Shown: piece after piece, positions 1 through 8,911 of the stretch
Numbering within the stretch: the stretch's first letter is position 1
Layout of the letters: every line of letters starts with the position of its first letter
Source: Aliarcobacter sp.
GTDB lineage: Bacteria; Campylobacterota; Campylobacteria; Campylobacterales; Arcobacteraceae
Assembly: GCA_028681275.1 (NCBI GenBank)
Contig: JAQUIV010000006.1
Coordinates: 1 to 38,517 of the forward strand
DNA: 38,517 bases
Reading direction: 5' to 3'
Notes under the pieces: generated by a model
What the model was told of the DNA's origin: nothing
Databases searched by the model: none
Seen by the model: only the letters and a program-made list of their open reading frames with translations
Translations under genes and position numbers: made by a program

Positions 1-609
1 TCATGGAGTGGAATTCGACCACTTGTAAAAAGCAATAAAAACACAACTGAACAAATGGTACGAGAACATATTATTTTAAAATCTCAAAATGATTTAATCA
101 CAATAGCTGGTGGAAAATGGACAACTTATAGAAAAATGGCTGAGGATTTAGTAGATTTTTTGATTAAAAATAAGTTTTTAGAAAAACAAAAAAAGTGCCA
201 AACGAAAAAATATAAACTAGAGGGAAATAGTGGCGATATTAAAGAACTTGATAAATTAATGAATTTTTATCCAATCTCTAAAAAAACAAAAGAGTCATTA
301 AAAACTTTATATGGGAACTCTTGTTTGAAAGTTCTACATTTAGCAAATGAAATAGATAATTTTGAGTTAATAAATTCTAATTTGCCATATTTAAAAGCTG
401 AAATAGATTATTGTATAAAAGAAGAGTTTGTGGAAAAACCAATAGATTTTTTAGCAAGAAGAGTAGGGCTTTGTTTTGTAAATAAGAAATTATCACTTGA
501 TTGTGTTGATGTTGTTTGTGAAAGAATGGCAGAAGTCTTATTTTGGGATGAAAAAAGGCTTGAAAATGAAAAAATGGAGTCTAAAGAGGATATCAGTAAG
601 TATTTTTAA
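1..609 (+). CDS. glpD: Glycerol-3-phosphate dehydrogenase, C-terminal part (5' truncated by window)
   Basis: Frame 1 is open from base 1 (SWSGIRPLVKSNKNTTEQMVREHIILKSQNDLITIAGGKWTTYRKMAEDLVD...), matching the typical GlpD segment 'SGxRPL...GGKxTTYRxMAE'. Stop at 607-609. Confidence 0.88.
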   Translation, partial: SWSGIRPLVKSNKNTTEQMVREHIILKSQNDLITIAGGKWTTYRKMAEDLVDFLIKNKFLEKQKKCQTKKYKLEGNSGDIKELDKLMNFYPISKKTKESLKTLYGNSCLKVLHLANEIDNFELINSNLPYLKAEIDYCIKEEFVEKPIDFLARRVGLCFVNKKLSLDCVDVVCERMAEVLFWDEKRLENEKMESKEDISKYF

Positions 610-629
610 TAATTAACAGATAATTAACA

Positions 630-665
630 CCTGTTTGTAATAATAAAACAAAATTATTACACAGG
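630..665 (+). promoter_or_regulatory. Inverted repeat/hairpin in the TonB-receptor 5' leader, including the Shine-Dalgarno AGG
   Basis: CCTGT(630-634)-TT bulge-GTAATAAT(637-644), loop AAAACAAA(645-652), ATTATTAC(653-660)-ACAGG(661-665). 13 paired bp; AGG lies 8 nt before ATG 674. Confidence 0.6.
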
Positions 666-673
666 AAAACATA

Positions 674-2680
674 ATGAAAAAAATCCTTTCTTTATCACTT
701 GTAACAACTGCAATTTTATTAAATGCAAGTGAAGTTACAACATTAGATACAATTAGTGTAGTTGAAACTGCAAACTCTGAAATTGTAAAAAATGTAAGTG
801 ATGAGCAATTAAAAAGTGCCGATTTAGCTGAAGCTTTAAGTAAAAATGTTCCATCTGTTTCATTGGTGCGAAGAAGTGGAATTGCTAATGACATTATTGT
901 AAGAGGGCAAAAAAAAGATAATATTAATATTTTACTTGATGATGCAAAAATCTATGGGGCATGTCCAAATAGAATGGATCCAGCAACTTCTCATGTTTTA
1001 TCAAATAATGTTCAAAATGTAAAAGTAATTGAAGGTCCTTATGATGTTGAAAACTTTGGAACTTTAAGTGGACTTGTAAAAGTAGAAACAAAAGAACCAA
1101 CAAAAGATGTACATGGTGAAGTTAATCTAAATGCTGGAAGTTATGGATATAGAAAAGCTAGTGCAACTGTAAGTGGTGGAACAGATAAAGTTAAATTATT
1201 AGTTTCAACTTCAACAGAAGAGAGTGATCAATATAAAGATGGTAAAGGGAATAATTTTTATGACCAACAAATATTAAAAGGTTTAAATGCTATTCCAAAT
1301 CCTATGAACCCAATGATGCCTACTAATGCAACTTATATTAATCCAAATCAAAAAGCTTATGAAAAAGAGACTCTTTTAACAAAAGGGCAATTTAACATCA
1401 ATGATGACCAAGAGGTAAAACTATCTTATACAGCAAATAGAAGTGATAATGTTTTATACCCAACGGGAACTATGGATGCTGATTATGATGATTCAAATAT
1501 CTATACAGTTGGATATACAGCTAGAAATTTAGGAGATTTTTCTAAACAGTTAGATTTAGATTATTATTATTCAGATGTTGACCATCCTATGAGTACAAAA
1601 CTTAGAAATAGTGGTTTAGCAAGTTACATGACAGCAAGATATAAAACTTCTATTTGGGGAAGTAAAATCAAAAATAGTGTAGAAGTTGCTGATAGTTTAG
1701 TAACAGTTGGTTTAGATACAAGTGTTAGAAATTGGCGAGGACAAATGTATAGAACTAATGTATCAACAGGTGTTGTTGATATGAATTCTATTCCTTTAGC
1801 TTCTACTGATACAACAAATAAAGCAGTTTTCTCAAAAGTAGAAAAATCATTTGGTAAATTAGATTTAGAAGTAGGTACTAGATATGATTATACAGATGTT
1901 GATTCAGCAGATGTAGCAAAAGATGACAAAAAATATGTTGGTTTAAATGCAAATATTTTTGGTATCTATAATGTAGATGAAAAAATGAAATATTTTGCAG
2001 GTGTTGGAAAATCTTCAAGGGTTCCAGATGCTAGAGAATTATACTCAAGTACTGGTGATTCTAATTTAGAGCAAACAAAAAATTATGAAGCAGATTTAGG
2101 ATTTGATAAAACTATTGGTGATTTTAATATCAGACCAAAATTATTCTATTCAGTTTTAAAAGATTATATATATAATTCTACAATTACGCCAACTACAACA
2201 AGATTTGAAAATATTGATGCAAAAATTTATGGTTTAGATATTAGTGGATTATATGCAATGACTGATAATTTATCTTTAGATTATGGAGTAGCATACCAAA
2301 GAGGTGAAAAGGATGATAAATATATAGGAAATGATAAAGATTTAGCAGAAATTCCACCATTAAAAGGTAATTTAGCATTAAATTATGAAATGGATAAATC
2401 AAAATATACAGCAGAAGTTGTAGCTGTTGATAGATGGGATAGTTATGATAGTTCTGCAAAAGAGCAAGAGTTAGCTGGTTATGCACTATTTAATTTAAAA
2501 TATTCAAATCAACTACACAAAAATATTGGTGTAACTTTAGGTCTTGATAATGTATTCGACAAAACATATAATTCAACAAATACATACCAAGATATTACAT
2601 ATGCAACGATTAATTCAGAGAGAGTATTATTCAACGATCCAGGAAGATATGGATACGTAAATTTAAAATATAGCTTCTAA
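674..2680 (+). CDS. TonB-dependent outer-membrane receptor, probably copper-type (OprC/NosA-like)
   Basis: Signal peptide, plug domain ('DIIVRGQKKDNINILLDD'), C-terminal aromatic beta-strand (YGYVNLKYSF). Contains 'GACPNRMDPATSHV' (CxxxM) and 'DVDHPMST' (HxM). Confidence 0.85.
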   Translation: MKKILSLSLVTTAILLNASEVTTLDTISVVETANSEIVKNVSDEQLKSADLAEALSKNVPSVSLVRRSGIANDIIVRGQKKDNINILLDDAKIYGACPNRMDPATSHVLSNNVQNVKVIEGPYDVENFGTLSGLVKVETKEPTKDVHGEVNLNAGSYGYRKASATVSGGTDKVKLLVSTSTEESDQYKDGKGNNFYDQQILKGLNAIPNPMNPMMPTNATYINPNQKAYEKETLLTKGQFNINDDQEVKLSYTANRSDNVLYPTGTMDADYDDSNIYTVGYTARNLGDFSKQLDLDYYYSDVDHPMSTKLRNSGLASYMTARYKTSIWGSKIKNSVEVADSLVTVGLDTSVRNWRGQMYRTNVSTGVVDMNSIPLASTDTTNKAVFSKVEKSFGKLDLEVGTRYDYTDVDSADVAKDDKKYVGLNANIFGIYNVDEKMKYFAGVGKSSRVPDARELYSSTGDSNLEQTKNYEADLGFDKTIGDFNIRPKLFYSVLKDYIYNSTITPTTTRFENIDAKIYGLDISGLYAMTDNLSLDYGVAYQRGEKDDKYIGNDKDLAEIPPLKGNLALNYEMDKSKYTAEVVAVDRWDSYDSSAKEQELAGYALFNLKYSNQLHKNIGVTLGLDNVFDKTYNSTNTYQDITYATINSERVLFNDPGRYGYVNLKYSF

Positions 2681-2694
2681 AAGCTATATTTTAA
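2663..2694. terminator. Bidirectional hairpin between convergent genes
   Basis: TTAAAATATAGCTT-CTAA-AAGCTATATTTTAA: perfect 14-bp stem, 4-nt loop. Receptor stop codon (2678-2680) is in the loop; the opposing gene's stop (2691-2693) is in the stem. Confidence 0.8.
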
Positions 2695-3917
2695 TCAAAT
2701 TCCATTCGAACTTGTGTTTGTCCAGTTGTTCCAAATTCATAGTCAATTTGTGTAGCAATTGCTTTAAAATCAACCCCTTGAACTACTTTTAAACCTTTTA
2801 AAATCTCTTTTTTACCACTTATTAACTCTTTTGATTTTATACCATGTGAAATTGATAAACTAGCTTCTACAAAAGCAGATAATTTATCACATTGTTTAAG
2901 TGCAAGTCCATCAATAGCATTATATTTATTTGAGTTATATTTTGAAACATCTTCCACAATTTGAATTTTATCTTCATAGATTTTATTTTGGAATTCTTCT
3001 TTTATTCCATCATAAAGCCCTAAAATATAAGAAAATTCATCATGTAAAACTTCTGGAATATTTGGCAAAATATCATCTTCAATTTTTTCAATTTCATATT
3101 CAGCAATAATATCTGATAATTCATCAACACAATATTTTACAGGTGTAATAATATCTCTTGTTAGAGCTTCAGGTAAATCATGGAAAAGTGCTGTAAAGAA
3201 GTTATTTTGTAATCTTTTGTCACAAGCATTTACTTCAAGTGAGAAAAAATATCCAAAAATTGCAACTGTAAGCATATGTCCTAAAACAGAAGTTTCAGGG
3301 ATTCTTGGAGTTTGAGCCCATCTTTTTTGAAATCTTAACCTTCCACTTAAATCGATGATTTTTCCAAGTTTTTTATTAAGAGCAATTTTTCTAACACCAA
3401 TTAACTCATAATAATCTTCAATCTCTTCATCAACACTTTTTTTAACATCTTCAATGTCATTTAAAAATTGACTTGTTTGATATACAATAGAAAATTCCCA
3501 TTTTGTTGCTAAATATGAAGCAGCTTTTAGGATAAATCGCTCTTTTTTGTACATCTCAGGGTTAGATAAATACTCTTCAAATTTTTGTAAAAAATTTCCA
3601 TCATTTATATCTTTTATAGATGGAGTTAGTTTTGAAATAACCCAAGCATTTATCTCTTTAGATTTTTTTTGTAAAGCTTTTCTGAAAACATCTGGTCGAA
3701 TATCAGTTACAACCACTCGTCTTAAAAACTCGAAAATCCCAGCTTCTATTAGATGAGTGTAGTTTATATCATTTTCAAGTTTTGCTATAAAATAGGCAAT
3801 TATAAATTTATGAGCTTGTTTATCAAGTTCAACTAGTTCAACCATTCTTGGATAATCATTCCATCTTTGAATTGAAGCTGATGAAAAAATATAATCTATA
3901 AGTCTTGGATTTATCAA
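2691..3917 (-). CDS. HD-domain (YfbR-like) phosphohydrolase
   Basis: HD signature 'ETSVLGHML...FFTALFHDLPEALTRDIITPVK...CDKLSAFVEA'. TTG start with upstream AGGA. Confidence 0.8.
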   Translation of the reverse strand: MINPRLIDYIFSSASIQRWNDYPRMVELVELDKQAHKFIIAYFIAKLENDINYTHLIEAGIFEFLRRVVVTDIRPDVFRKALQKKSKEINAWVISKLTPSIKDINDGNFLQKFEEYLSNPEMYKKERFILKAASYLATKWEFSIVYQTSQFLNDIEDVKKSVDEEIEDYYELIGVRKIALNKKLGKIIDLSGRLRFQKRWAQTPRIPETSVLGHMLTVAIFGYFFSLEVNACDKRLQNNFFTALFHDLPEALTRDIITPVKYCVDELSDIIAEYEIEKIEDDILPNIPEVLHDEFSYILGLYDGIKEEFQNKIYEDKIQIVEDVSKYNSNKYNAIDGLALKQCDKLSAFVEASLSISHGIKSKELISGKKEILKGLKVVQGVDFKAIATQIDYEFGTTGQTQVRMEFD

Positions 3918-3925
3918 TTTAGTTC

Positions 3926-4027
3926 CTATTTATCTTTTTTTGTATCATCAAAAAACATCATTTTTTTACCAAGTAACATTAAACTTACAATTACAAACAT
4001 CATTAAATATACTTGCCAATCACTCAA
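3926..4027 (-). CDS. Small single-TM protein, 33 aa (not in ORF track)
   Basis: TTG start at 4027, 6 nt after an AGAGG that overlaps the end of rpiB. Translation: MSDWQVYLMMFVIVSLMLLGKKMMFFDDTKKDK*. One hydrophobic helix plus charged tail. Confidence 0.55.
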   Translation of the reverse strand: MSDWQVYLMMFVIVSLMLLGKKMMFFDDTKKDK

Positions 4028-4029
4028 AA

Positions 4030-4485
4030 TTAACCTCTACAACTTCCGATTTTTCCTAAAGCATTAACTTTTTCAACTCGTCCTGCGTGTCTTCCACCCT
4101 CAAATTCTGCTTTGTCCCAAGCTTTGATTATAGCATCAATCATTCCATAACCAGAAACTCTTTCCCCTAAACAAATAACATTTGCATCGTTGTGTTTTCT
4201 AGCCATTCTTGCACTATATTCATTGTGACAAAGTGCTGCTCTAATTCCATCAAATTTATTTGCAGCCATACTCATTCCAAGTCCTGAACCACAAATTAAT
4301 ATTCCCATAGTTCCTTGCTCTTCTAATACTTTTTTACAAACTTTTGCAGCATAATCAGGATAATCAACTCTATCTTTACTAAAAGGTCCTAAGTCAACTA
4401 CTTCATGTCCTCTTTCTTCAAAAAGTTCTTTAACATAATCTTTTATATCAATTCCAGCATGGTCTGCACCAATAAAATACTTCAT
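4030..4485 (-). CDS. rpiB: Ribose-5-phosphate isomerase B
   Basis: MKYFIGADHAGIDIKDYVKE... LICGSGLGMSMAANKFDGIRAALCHNEYSARMARKHNDANVICLG: RpiB/LacA family. Confidence 0.95.
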   Translation of the reverse strand: MKYFIGADHAGIDIKDYVKELFEERGHEVVDLGPFSKDRVDYPDYAAKVCKKVLEEQGTMGILICGSGLGMSMAANKFDGIRAALCHNEYSARMARKHNDANVICLGERVSGYGMIDAIIKAWDKAEFEGGRHAGRVEKVNALGKIGSCRG

Positions 4486-5273
4486 TAATAGATTCCTTTT
4501 TCATGTTCAATTTGTTTAAGTTTTTCAAAATCAACTGTTTCTTCTAAAGTTTCAACAGTTTTTAAAACTCTATCCCATCTAATTTCTTTATTATCATCCC
4601 AAGAGAAATATATAAACCAAGGTTTTCCAACTATATCTTTATATGGAACTGTTCCCCAAAATCTTGAATCATTTGAGTGGTCTCTATTATCACCCATCAT
4701 AAATGTTTCATCTTCTGGAACAATAATAGGCATCATGTTAAATAATTCTTTAGGGTTTAAACCATTATCTACAACATTTTCATCATTGTGAATTCCAGGA
4801 TGTTCTTTGTTATATGGATTTACAACCCAAAGTTTATCTCCAACTTCAACAATATTTTCTTTTGGATAGTTTGCTTTTACAAACTCATTTCCTTCTTTTG
4901 GATGAAGTAAAAGATGTTTATCTTTAAGTGCAACTAAATCTCCACCAGTTGCAACAGCTCTTTTTACATAATGAATATTTTCATTTTTTGGGTATCTAAA
5001 AACTACAATATCACCACGTTTAGGTCTTTCACCTTCAATCAAGTGACCATTACCATTAAAATCAGGTAATACTTTTATCTCAAGCCATGGAATTCTTGGA
5101 GTTGGAATCCCATAAGCAAATTTTTTTACAAAAAGCATATCACCGATTAAAAGTGTATTTTTCATACTTCCACTTGGAATTACAAAAGCTTGTGCAACAA
5201 AAAATATAATTCCAAGAACAATTACAATTGTTCCAGTCCATGAAGAAGACCAGTTATATACTTTTTTTAACAT
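4485..5273 (-). CDS. lepB: Signal peptidase I
   Basis: N-terminal TM, 'IPSGSMKNTLLIGD' catalytic Ser box, 'RGDIVVFRYP...YVKRAVATGGD' Lys box, 'MGDNRDHSNDSRFWG'. Confidence 0.96.
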   Translation of the reverse strand: MLKKVYNWSSSWTGTIVIVLGIIFFVAQAFVIPSGSMKNTLLIGDMLFVKKFAYGIPTPRIPWLEIKVLPDFNGNGHLIEGERPKRGDIVVFRYPKNENIHYVKRAVATGGDLVALKDKHLLLHPKEGNEFVKANYPKENIVEVGDKLWVVNPYNKEHPGIHNDENVVDNGLNPKELFNMMPIIVPEDETFMMGDNRDHSNDSRFWGTVPYKDIVGKPWFIYFSWDDNKEIRWDRVLKTVETLEETVDFEKLKQIEHEKGIY

Positions 5274-6134
5274 CTATTTCGTTTCTCTTTTTTCTCTTAA
5301 TTTTGCAGCTTTAATTGTATTTTTTAAAAGCATTCCAATAGTCATTGGTCCAACACCACCTGGAACTGGAGTTAAATGTGAACATTTATCTTTTAAACTT
5401 TCAAAATCAGCATCTCCAACTAATTTTCCAGTTTCAAGTCTGTTGATTCCTACATCAATAACAACAGCACCATCTTTTACCATATCACCTTTTAAAAGGA
5501 ATGGAACACCAACAGCAATAACAACAATATCAGCAGCAAGTGTGTGAGCTTTTAAATCTTTAGTTCTTGAATTACAAACAGTTACAGTTGCTTTTGCATT
5601 AATTAAAAGTGAAGCCATAGGTTTTCCAACAATATCACTACTTCCAATTACAACTACATTTTTTCCACTTAATTCTATTCCATACTCTTCAAACATTCTC
5701 ATAACACCAAATGGAGTTGCTGGTAAAAATGCATCAAGATTTGAAACCATTCTTCCTACATTGTAAGGATGAAAACCATCTACATCTTTTAAAGGGTTAA
5801 TTGCTTCAAGAACAACAGTTGTATCTATATGTTTTGGAAGTGGAAGTTGAACTAAAATTCCATCAAGTTTTGGATTCTCATTCATTCTTGCAATTGTTTC
5901 AAGTAACTCTTCTTGAGTAATACTTTCAGGCATTTCATGAACAACTGAATAAATTCCTGCATTTTTACAAGATTTTGCTTTACTAGCAACGTAAGTTGCA
6001 CTTGCTGCGTCATTTCCAACTAAAATAACAGCTAAACCTGGAGTAATTTGTTTTTCTTCTACCAGTTGAGCTACTTCAACTTTAACTTCTTCTTTGATTT
6101 TTTCAGATAATGCTTTTCCATCTAATAATATCAT
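5274..6134 (-). CDS. folD: Bifunctional methylene-THF dehydrogenase / methenyl-THF cyclohydrolase
   Basis: 'DGILVQLPLPKHID', 'IGSSDIVGKPMASLL', 'TPVPGGVGPMTIGMLL'. Confidence 0.97.
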   Translation of the reverse strand: MILLDGKALSEKIKEEVKVEVAQLVEEKQITPGLAVILVGNDAASATYVASKAKSCKNAGIYSVVHEMPESITQEELLETIARMNENPKLDGILVQLPLPKHIDTTVVLEAINPLKDVDGFHPYNVGRMVSNLDAFLPATPFGVMRMFEEYGIELSGKNVVVIGSSDIVGKPMASLLINAKATVTVCNSRTKDLKAHTLAADIVVIAVGVPFLLKGDMVKDGAVVIDVGINRLETGKLVGDADFESLKDKCSHLTPVPGGVGPMTIGMLLKNTIKAAKLREKRETK

Positions 6135-6249
6135 CGGATTTTTACCTTATTTTGTATTTATATTAAGGGATTATATTATCCAAAAATCAATTAATAAAAG
6201 TTAAATAAAATATAATAAGAACTTAAACAAATATTTAGAAAACTTTTTA

Positions 6250-6255
6250 TATAAT
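6250..6255 (+). promoter_or_regulatory. Putative -10 box of rplY
   Basis: TATAAT, 32 nt upstream of rplY ATG 6288, in the folD/rplY divergent gap. Confidence 0.5.
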
Positions 6256-6287
6256 CCAGCCATAAAAATTAAAACAAAGGAAAAGTT

Positions 6288-6824
6288 ATGTTAGAGGGTA
6301 TCATCAGAGATAGTATGACAAAACAAGCTACTAAAACTTTAAGAAGAGAAGGATATTTAATTGCAAATATCTATGGTAAAGGTTTAGAGAATATTTCAGC
6401 GGCATTCAAAAAAAATGAATTTATCAAATTTTTAAGAAATAAAGAAACATTAGCATTTGATGTAAATCTTTCTGGAAACATCGTAAAAGTTGTAGTTCAA
6501 GAATATCAAAAATGTCCATTAACTTCTGAGTTATTACATGTTGATTTAATGGTAGCACAAGCGGGTGTTAAAACTTCATATAAAATCCCAGTTAAAACAA
6601 CAGGTATTGCAAAAGGTCTTAAAAATAAAGGTCTTTTAATGATTCATACAAAAAGAGTACCTGTTAAATGTACAATTGAACAATTACCAAATGACATTAC
6701 TTTAGATGTAACAAACTTAGATACAGGTGATAATATCTTAATTAGAGATTTAACTTTACCTGAAACTTTAGAGTGTTTCTTAGATCCAAGAGTTCCTGTT
6801 GTTGGTATAATTAAAGCTAAATAG
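6288..6824 (+). CDS. rplY: 50S ribosomal protein L25/general stress protein Ctc
   Basis: L25/Ctc N-domain ('[16 protein letters not shown]') and TL5-type C-domain; located directly before pth. Confidence 0.93.
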   Translation: MLEGIIRDSMTKQATKTLRREGYLIANIYGKGLENISAAFKKNEFIKFLRNKETLAFDVNLSGNIVKVVVQEYQKCPLTSELLHVDLMVAQAGVKTSYKIPVKTTGIAKGLKNKGLLMIHTKRVPVKCTIEQLPNDITLDVTNLDTGDNILIRDLTLPETLECFLDPRVPVVGIIKAK

Positions 6825-6834
6825 TTTTAATTTA

Positions 6835-7386
6835 ATGCATTTAATTGTAGGTCTTGGAAATATTGGTGAAAAATATCAATTAACAAGACATAATGTAGGA
6901 TTTATGGTTATCGATGAGATAACCAAAAATCTTTCAACTTCAAATATACAAAAATCAAATTTTCATTCTACACTAGAAAAATCAGCTTACGATTTATATT
7001 CAAAACCAACTACATTTATGAATAATTCTGGTATGGCAGTTCAGGCCATAAAAGAGTATTATAAATTAGATATGGAAGATATTATTGTAATTCATGATGA
7101 TATAGATTTACCATTTGGAACAGTTAAGTTCAAAATTGGTGGTGGTCATGGTGGACATAATGGTTTAAGATCAATTGATGCACATATTGGAAAAGAGTAT
7201 ATTCGTGTAAGAATTGGTGTAGGAAAACCACAAGATAAAGCAGATGTTGCTAATTATGTATTAAATAATTTTTCAAAAGAAGAATTAAACAAACTACCTG
7301 ATATAATAAGCCACACTATAAACGCTATAAAAGCACTAAAAAGTGAAGATATAGAACAAGTAAAAACTAAATTCACATTGAAGTAA
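6835..7386 (+). CDS. pth: Peptidyl-tRNA hydrolase
   Basis: 'LIVGLGNIGEKYQLTRHNVGFMVID', 'KPTTFMNNSGMAV', 'IHDDIDLPFGTVKFKIGGGHGGHNGLRSID'. Confidence 0.97.
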   Translation: MHLIVGLGNIGEKYQLTRHNVGFMVIDEITKNLSTSNIQKSNFHSTLEKSAYDLYSKPTTFMNNSGMAVQAIKEYYKLDMEDIIVIHDDIDLPFGTVKFKIGGGHGGHNGLRSIDAHIGKEYIRVRIGVGKPQDKADVANYVLNNFSKEELNKLPDIISHTINAIKALKSEDIEQVKTKFTLK

Positions 7387-7387
7387 A

Positions 7388-8455
7388 ATGAGCATATTAA
7401 GCAAATATATTTTAAAAAAATATCTAATAAATTTTACTATTGTTCTTATTTCCTTAGAAATATTTTTTGTAGGTATTGATTTTCTACAAAATTTCAAGTC
7501 AATTCCACATTCTGCAAATTTACAAATTTTATATGTATTATATATGGGATTTTTTACACTTACAATTACTTTACCATTATCAATTGTTTTTGCTTGGATT
7601 ATAACTTTAGTTATATTTATAAAAAACAATGAATTTGTTGCTTTTAATGCACTTGGTGCCACAAATAAAAAAATTATATTACCTGTCATAAGTGTATCTA
7701 TTTTTTTAGTATCATTACTTATTGTAATGCAAATGACTCCTTTAGCTTACTCTTCAGATCAAAAAAGAAAGATTTTAGATAATGAATATTTTACAAATAC
7801 TAAAAGTGATATTTTTTTAAAATATAATGACTATTATGTATATTTTAAAAAGTTATTACCATTGGAAAAAAGAGCTGAAGATATTCATATTTTTAAAGTT
7901 TCTGGAAAAGATATTGTTGAAACAATCATTGGTGAAAAAGCATATTTTCAAAATGATAAATGGTATGTTTTGAATGTTAAAATTATCGAAAAACCAAAAG
8001 ATTTGAATATAGATAGTTCTAAATTAGATATTAGATATGAAAAATTTCTGCATACTTTAGATGGATTTAAACCAAAAATTCTTGATAATGTGTATGATAC
8101 TAAATCAGAGTTTTCTATATTAGATGCTGTTTCAGCAGTAATTTTATTAAATGAACAAGGGATTAATACGGATAAAATAAGAAGTATTTTATATAATTTA
8201 ATTGTTATTCCATTTTTTGTTATTCCTCTTATTTTATTAATTTTTGCATATGCATCTTTAAATAGTAGATTTTTTAATATGGGTAAATTTACTTCTATTT
8301 CTATTTTTGGAACACTAGTTATTTGGGGTGTTTTCTTTATGTTATACAAGTTTACAAGTGGGGGAGTAGTAATCCCTGAAGTATCTATCTTGATACCAAT
8401 GTTATTGTGGGTAGTTATTTCAATCTATTTTTATAACAAAAAAATAAATTCTTAA
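7388..8455 (+). CDS. LptF/LptG (YjgP/YjgQ) family permease
   Basis: N-terminal 'ILSKYILKKYLINFTIVLISLEIFF', 'FAWIITLVIFIKNNEFVAFNALGATNKKIILPV', six predicted TM segments. Confidence 0.85.
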   Translation: MSILSKYILKKYLINFTIVLISLEIFFVGIDFLQNFKSIPHSANLQILYVLYMGFFTLTITLPLSIVFAWIITLVIFIKNNEFVAFNALGATNKKIILPVISVSIFLVSLLIVMQMTPLAYSSDQKRKILDNEYFTNTKSDIFLKYNDYYVYFKKLLPLEKRAEDIHIFKVSGKDIVETIIGEKAYFQNDKWYVLNVKIIEKPKDLNIDSSKLDIRYEKFLHTLDGFKPKILDNVYDTKSEFSILDAVSAVILLNEQGINTDKIRSILYNLIVIPFFVIPLILLIFAYASLNSRFFNMGKFTSISIFGTLVIWGVFFMLYKFTSGGVVIPEVSILIPMLLWVVISIYFYNKKINS

Positions 8456-8464
8456 AGGGAAAAA

Positions 8465-8911
8465 ATGAGATCTCATGTAAAAGCTTATGGAGTTGTCCCT
8501 TATCTTCTAAATGGTCAAGATATAAAGATATTGTTATGTAAGTCAGTAGCAAGCAAAGATAAATGGGGTTGTTTAAAAGGGACTAAAACAAAAAATGAAA
8601 CTGCATTTGAATGTGCAAAAAGAGAGTTTACAGAAGAGAGTTCAATTAATGTAGATATTGCTTTATTTGAAGATTATTTTGAGCAAATCAATATAGATAA
8701 GGATATTGGTATTTGGTTAGTTAATGCAGAAAATATTGAAAATCTTAATAAGTATTTTGATGGAGATACACTAAAAAACAACTATTTATCTTGGGAAAAT
8801 TCAAAGGTTAAATTTTTCTCTTTAAATAATTTACCAAGAATAAAAAGTAAACAACTTACCTTAATGAAAGAGATTAAGGATTTTTTGAAAAATAAGAATC
8901 TACACCATTAG
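8465..8911 (+). CDS. NUDIX hydrolase
   Basis: Nudix box 'GTKTKNETAFECAKREFTEESSI' (Gx5Ex7REx2EE; usual Gly near the end replaced by Ser). Confidence 0.85.
   Translation: MRSHVKAYGVVPYLLNGQDIKILLCKSVASKDKWGCLKGTKTKNETAFECAKREFTEESSINVDIALFEDYFEQINIDKDIGIWLVNAENIENLNKYFDGDTLKNNYLSWENSKVKFFSLNNLPRIKSKQLTLMKEIKDFLKNKNLHH

Noticed and set aside
613-894. 93-aa minus-strand ORF over the TonB receptor start
   Set aside because: Antisense to the receptor signal peptide/plug and no recognisable product.
2241-2486. 81-aa minus-strand ORF inside the TonB receptor, plus similar antisense ORFs (7336-7689, 7948-8349, 9928-10113, 12672-12887, 13226-13426, 14812-15042, 19117-19314, 21167-21397, 21936-22187, 26165-26443, 32094-32282, 34289-34510, 34849-35031, 36146-36379, 38142-38333)
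   Set aside because: All lie wholly or mostly opposite well-supported genes and show low-complexity or mirror-biased composition.
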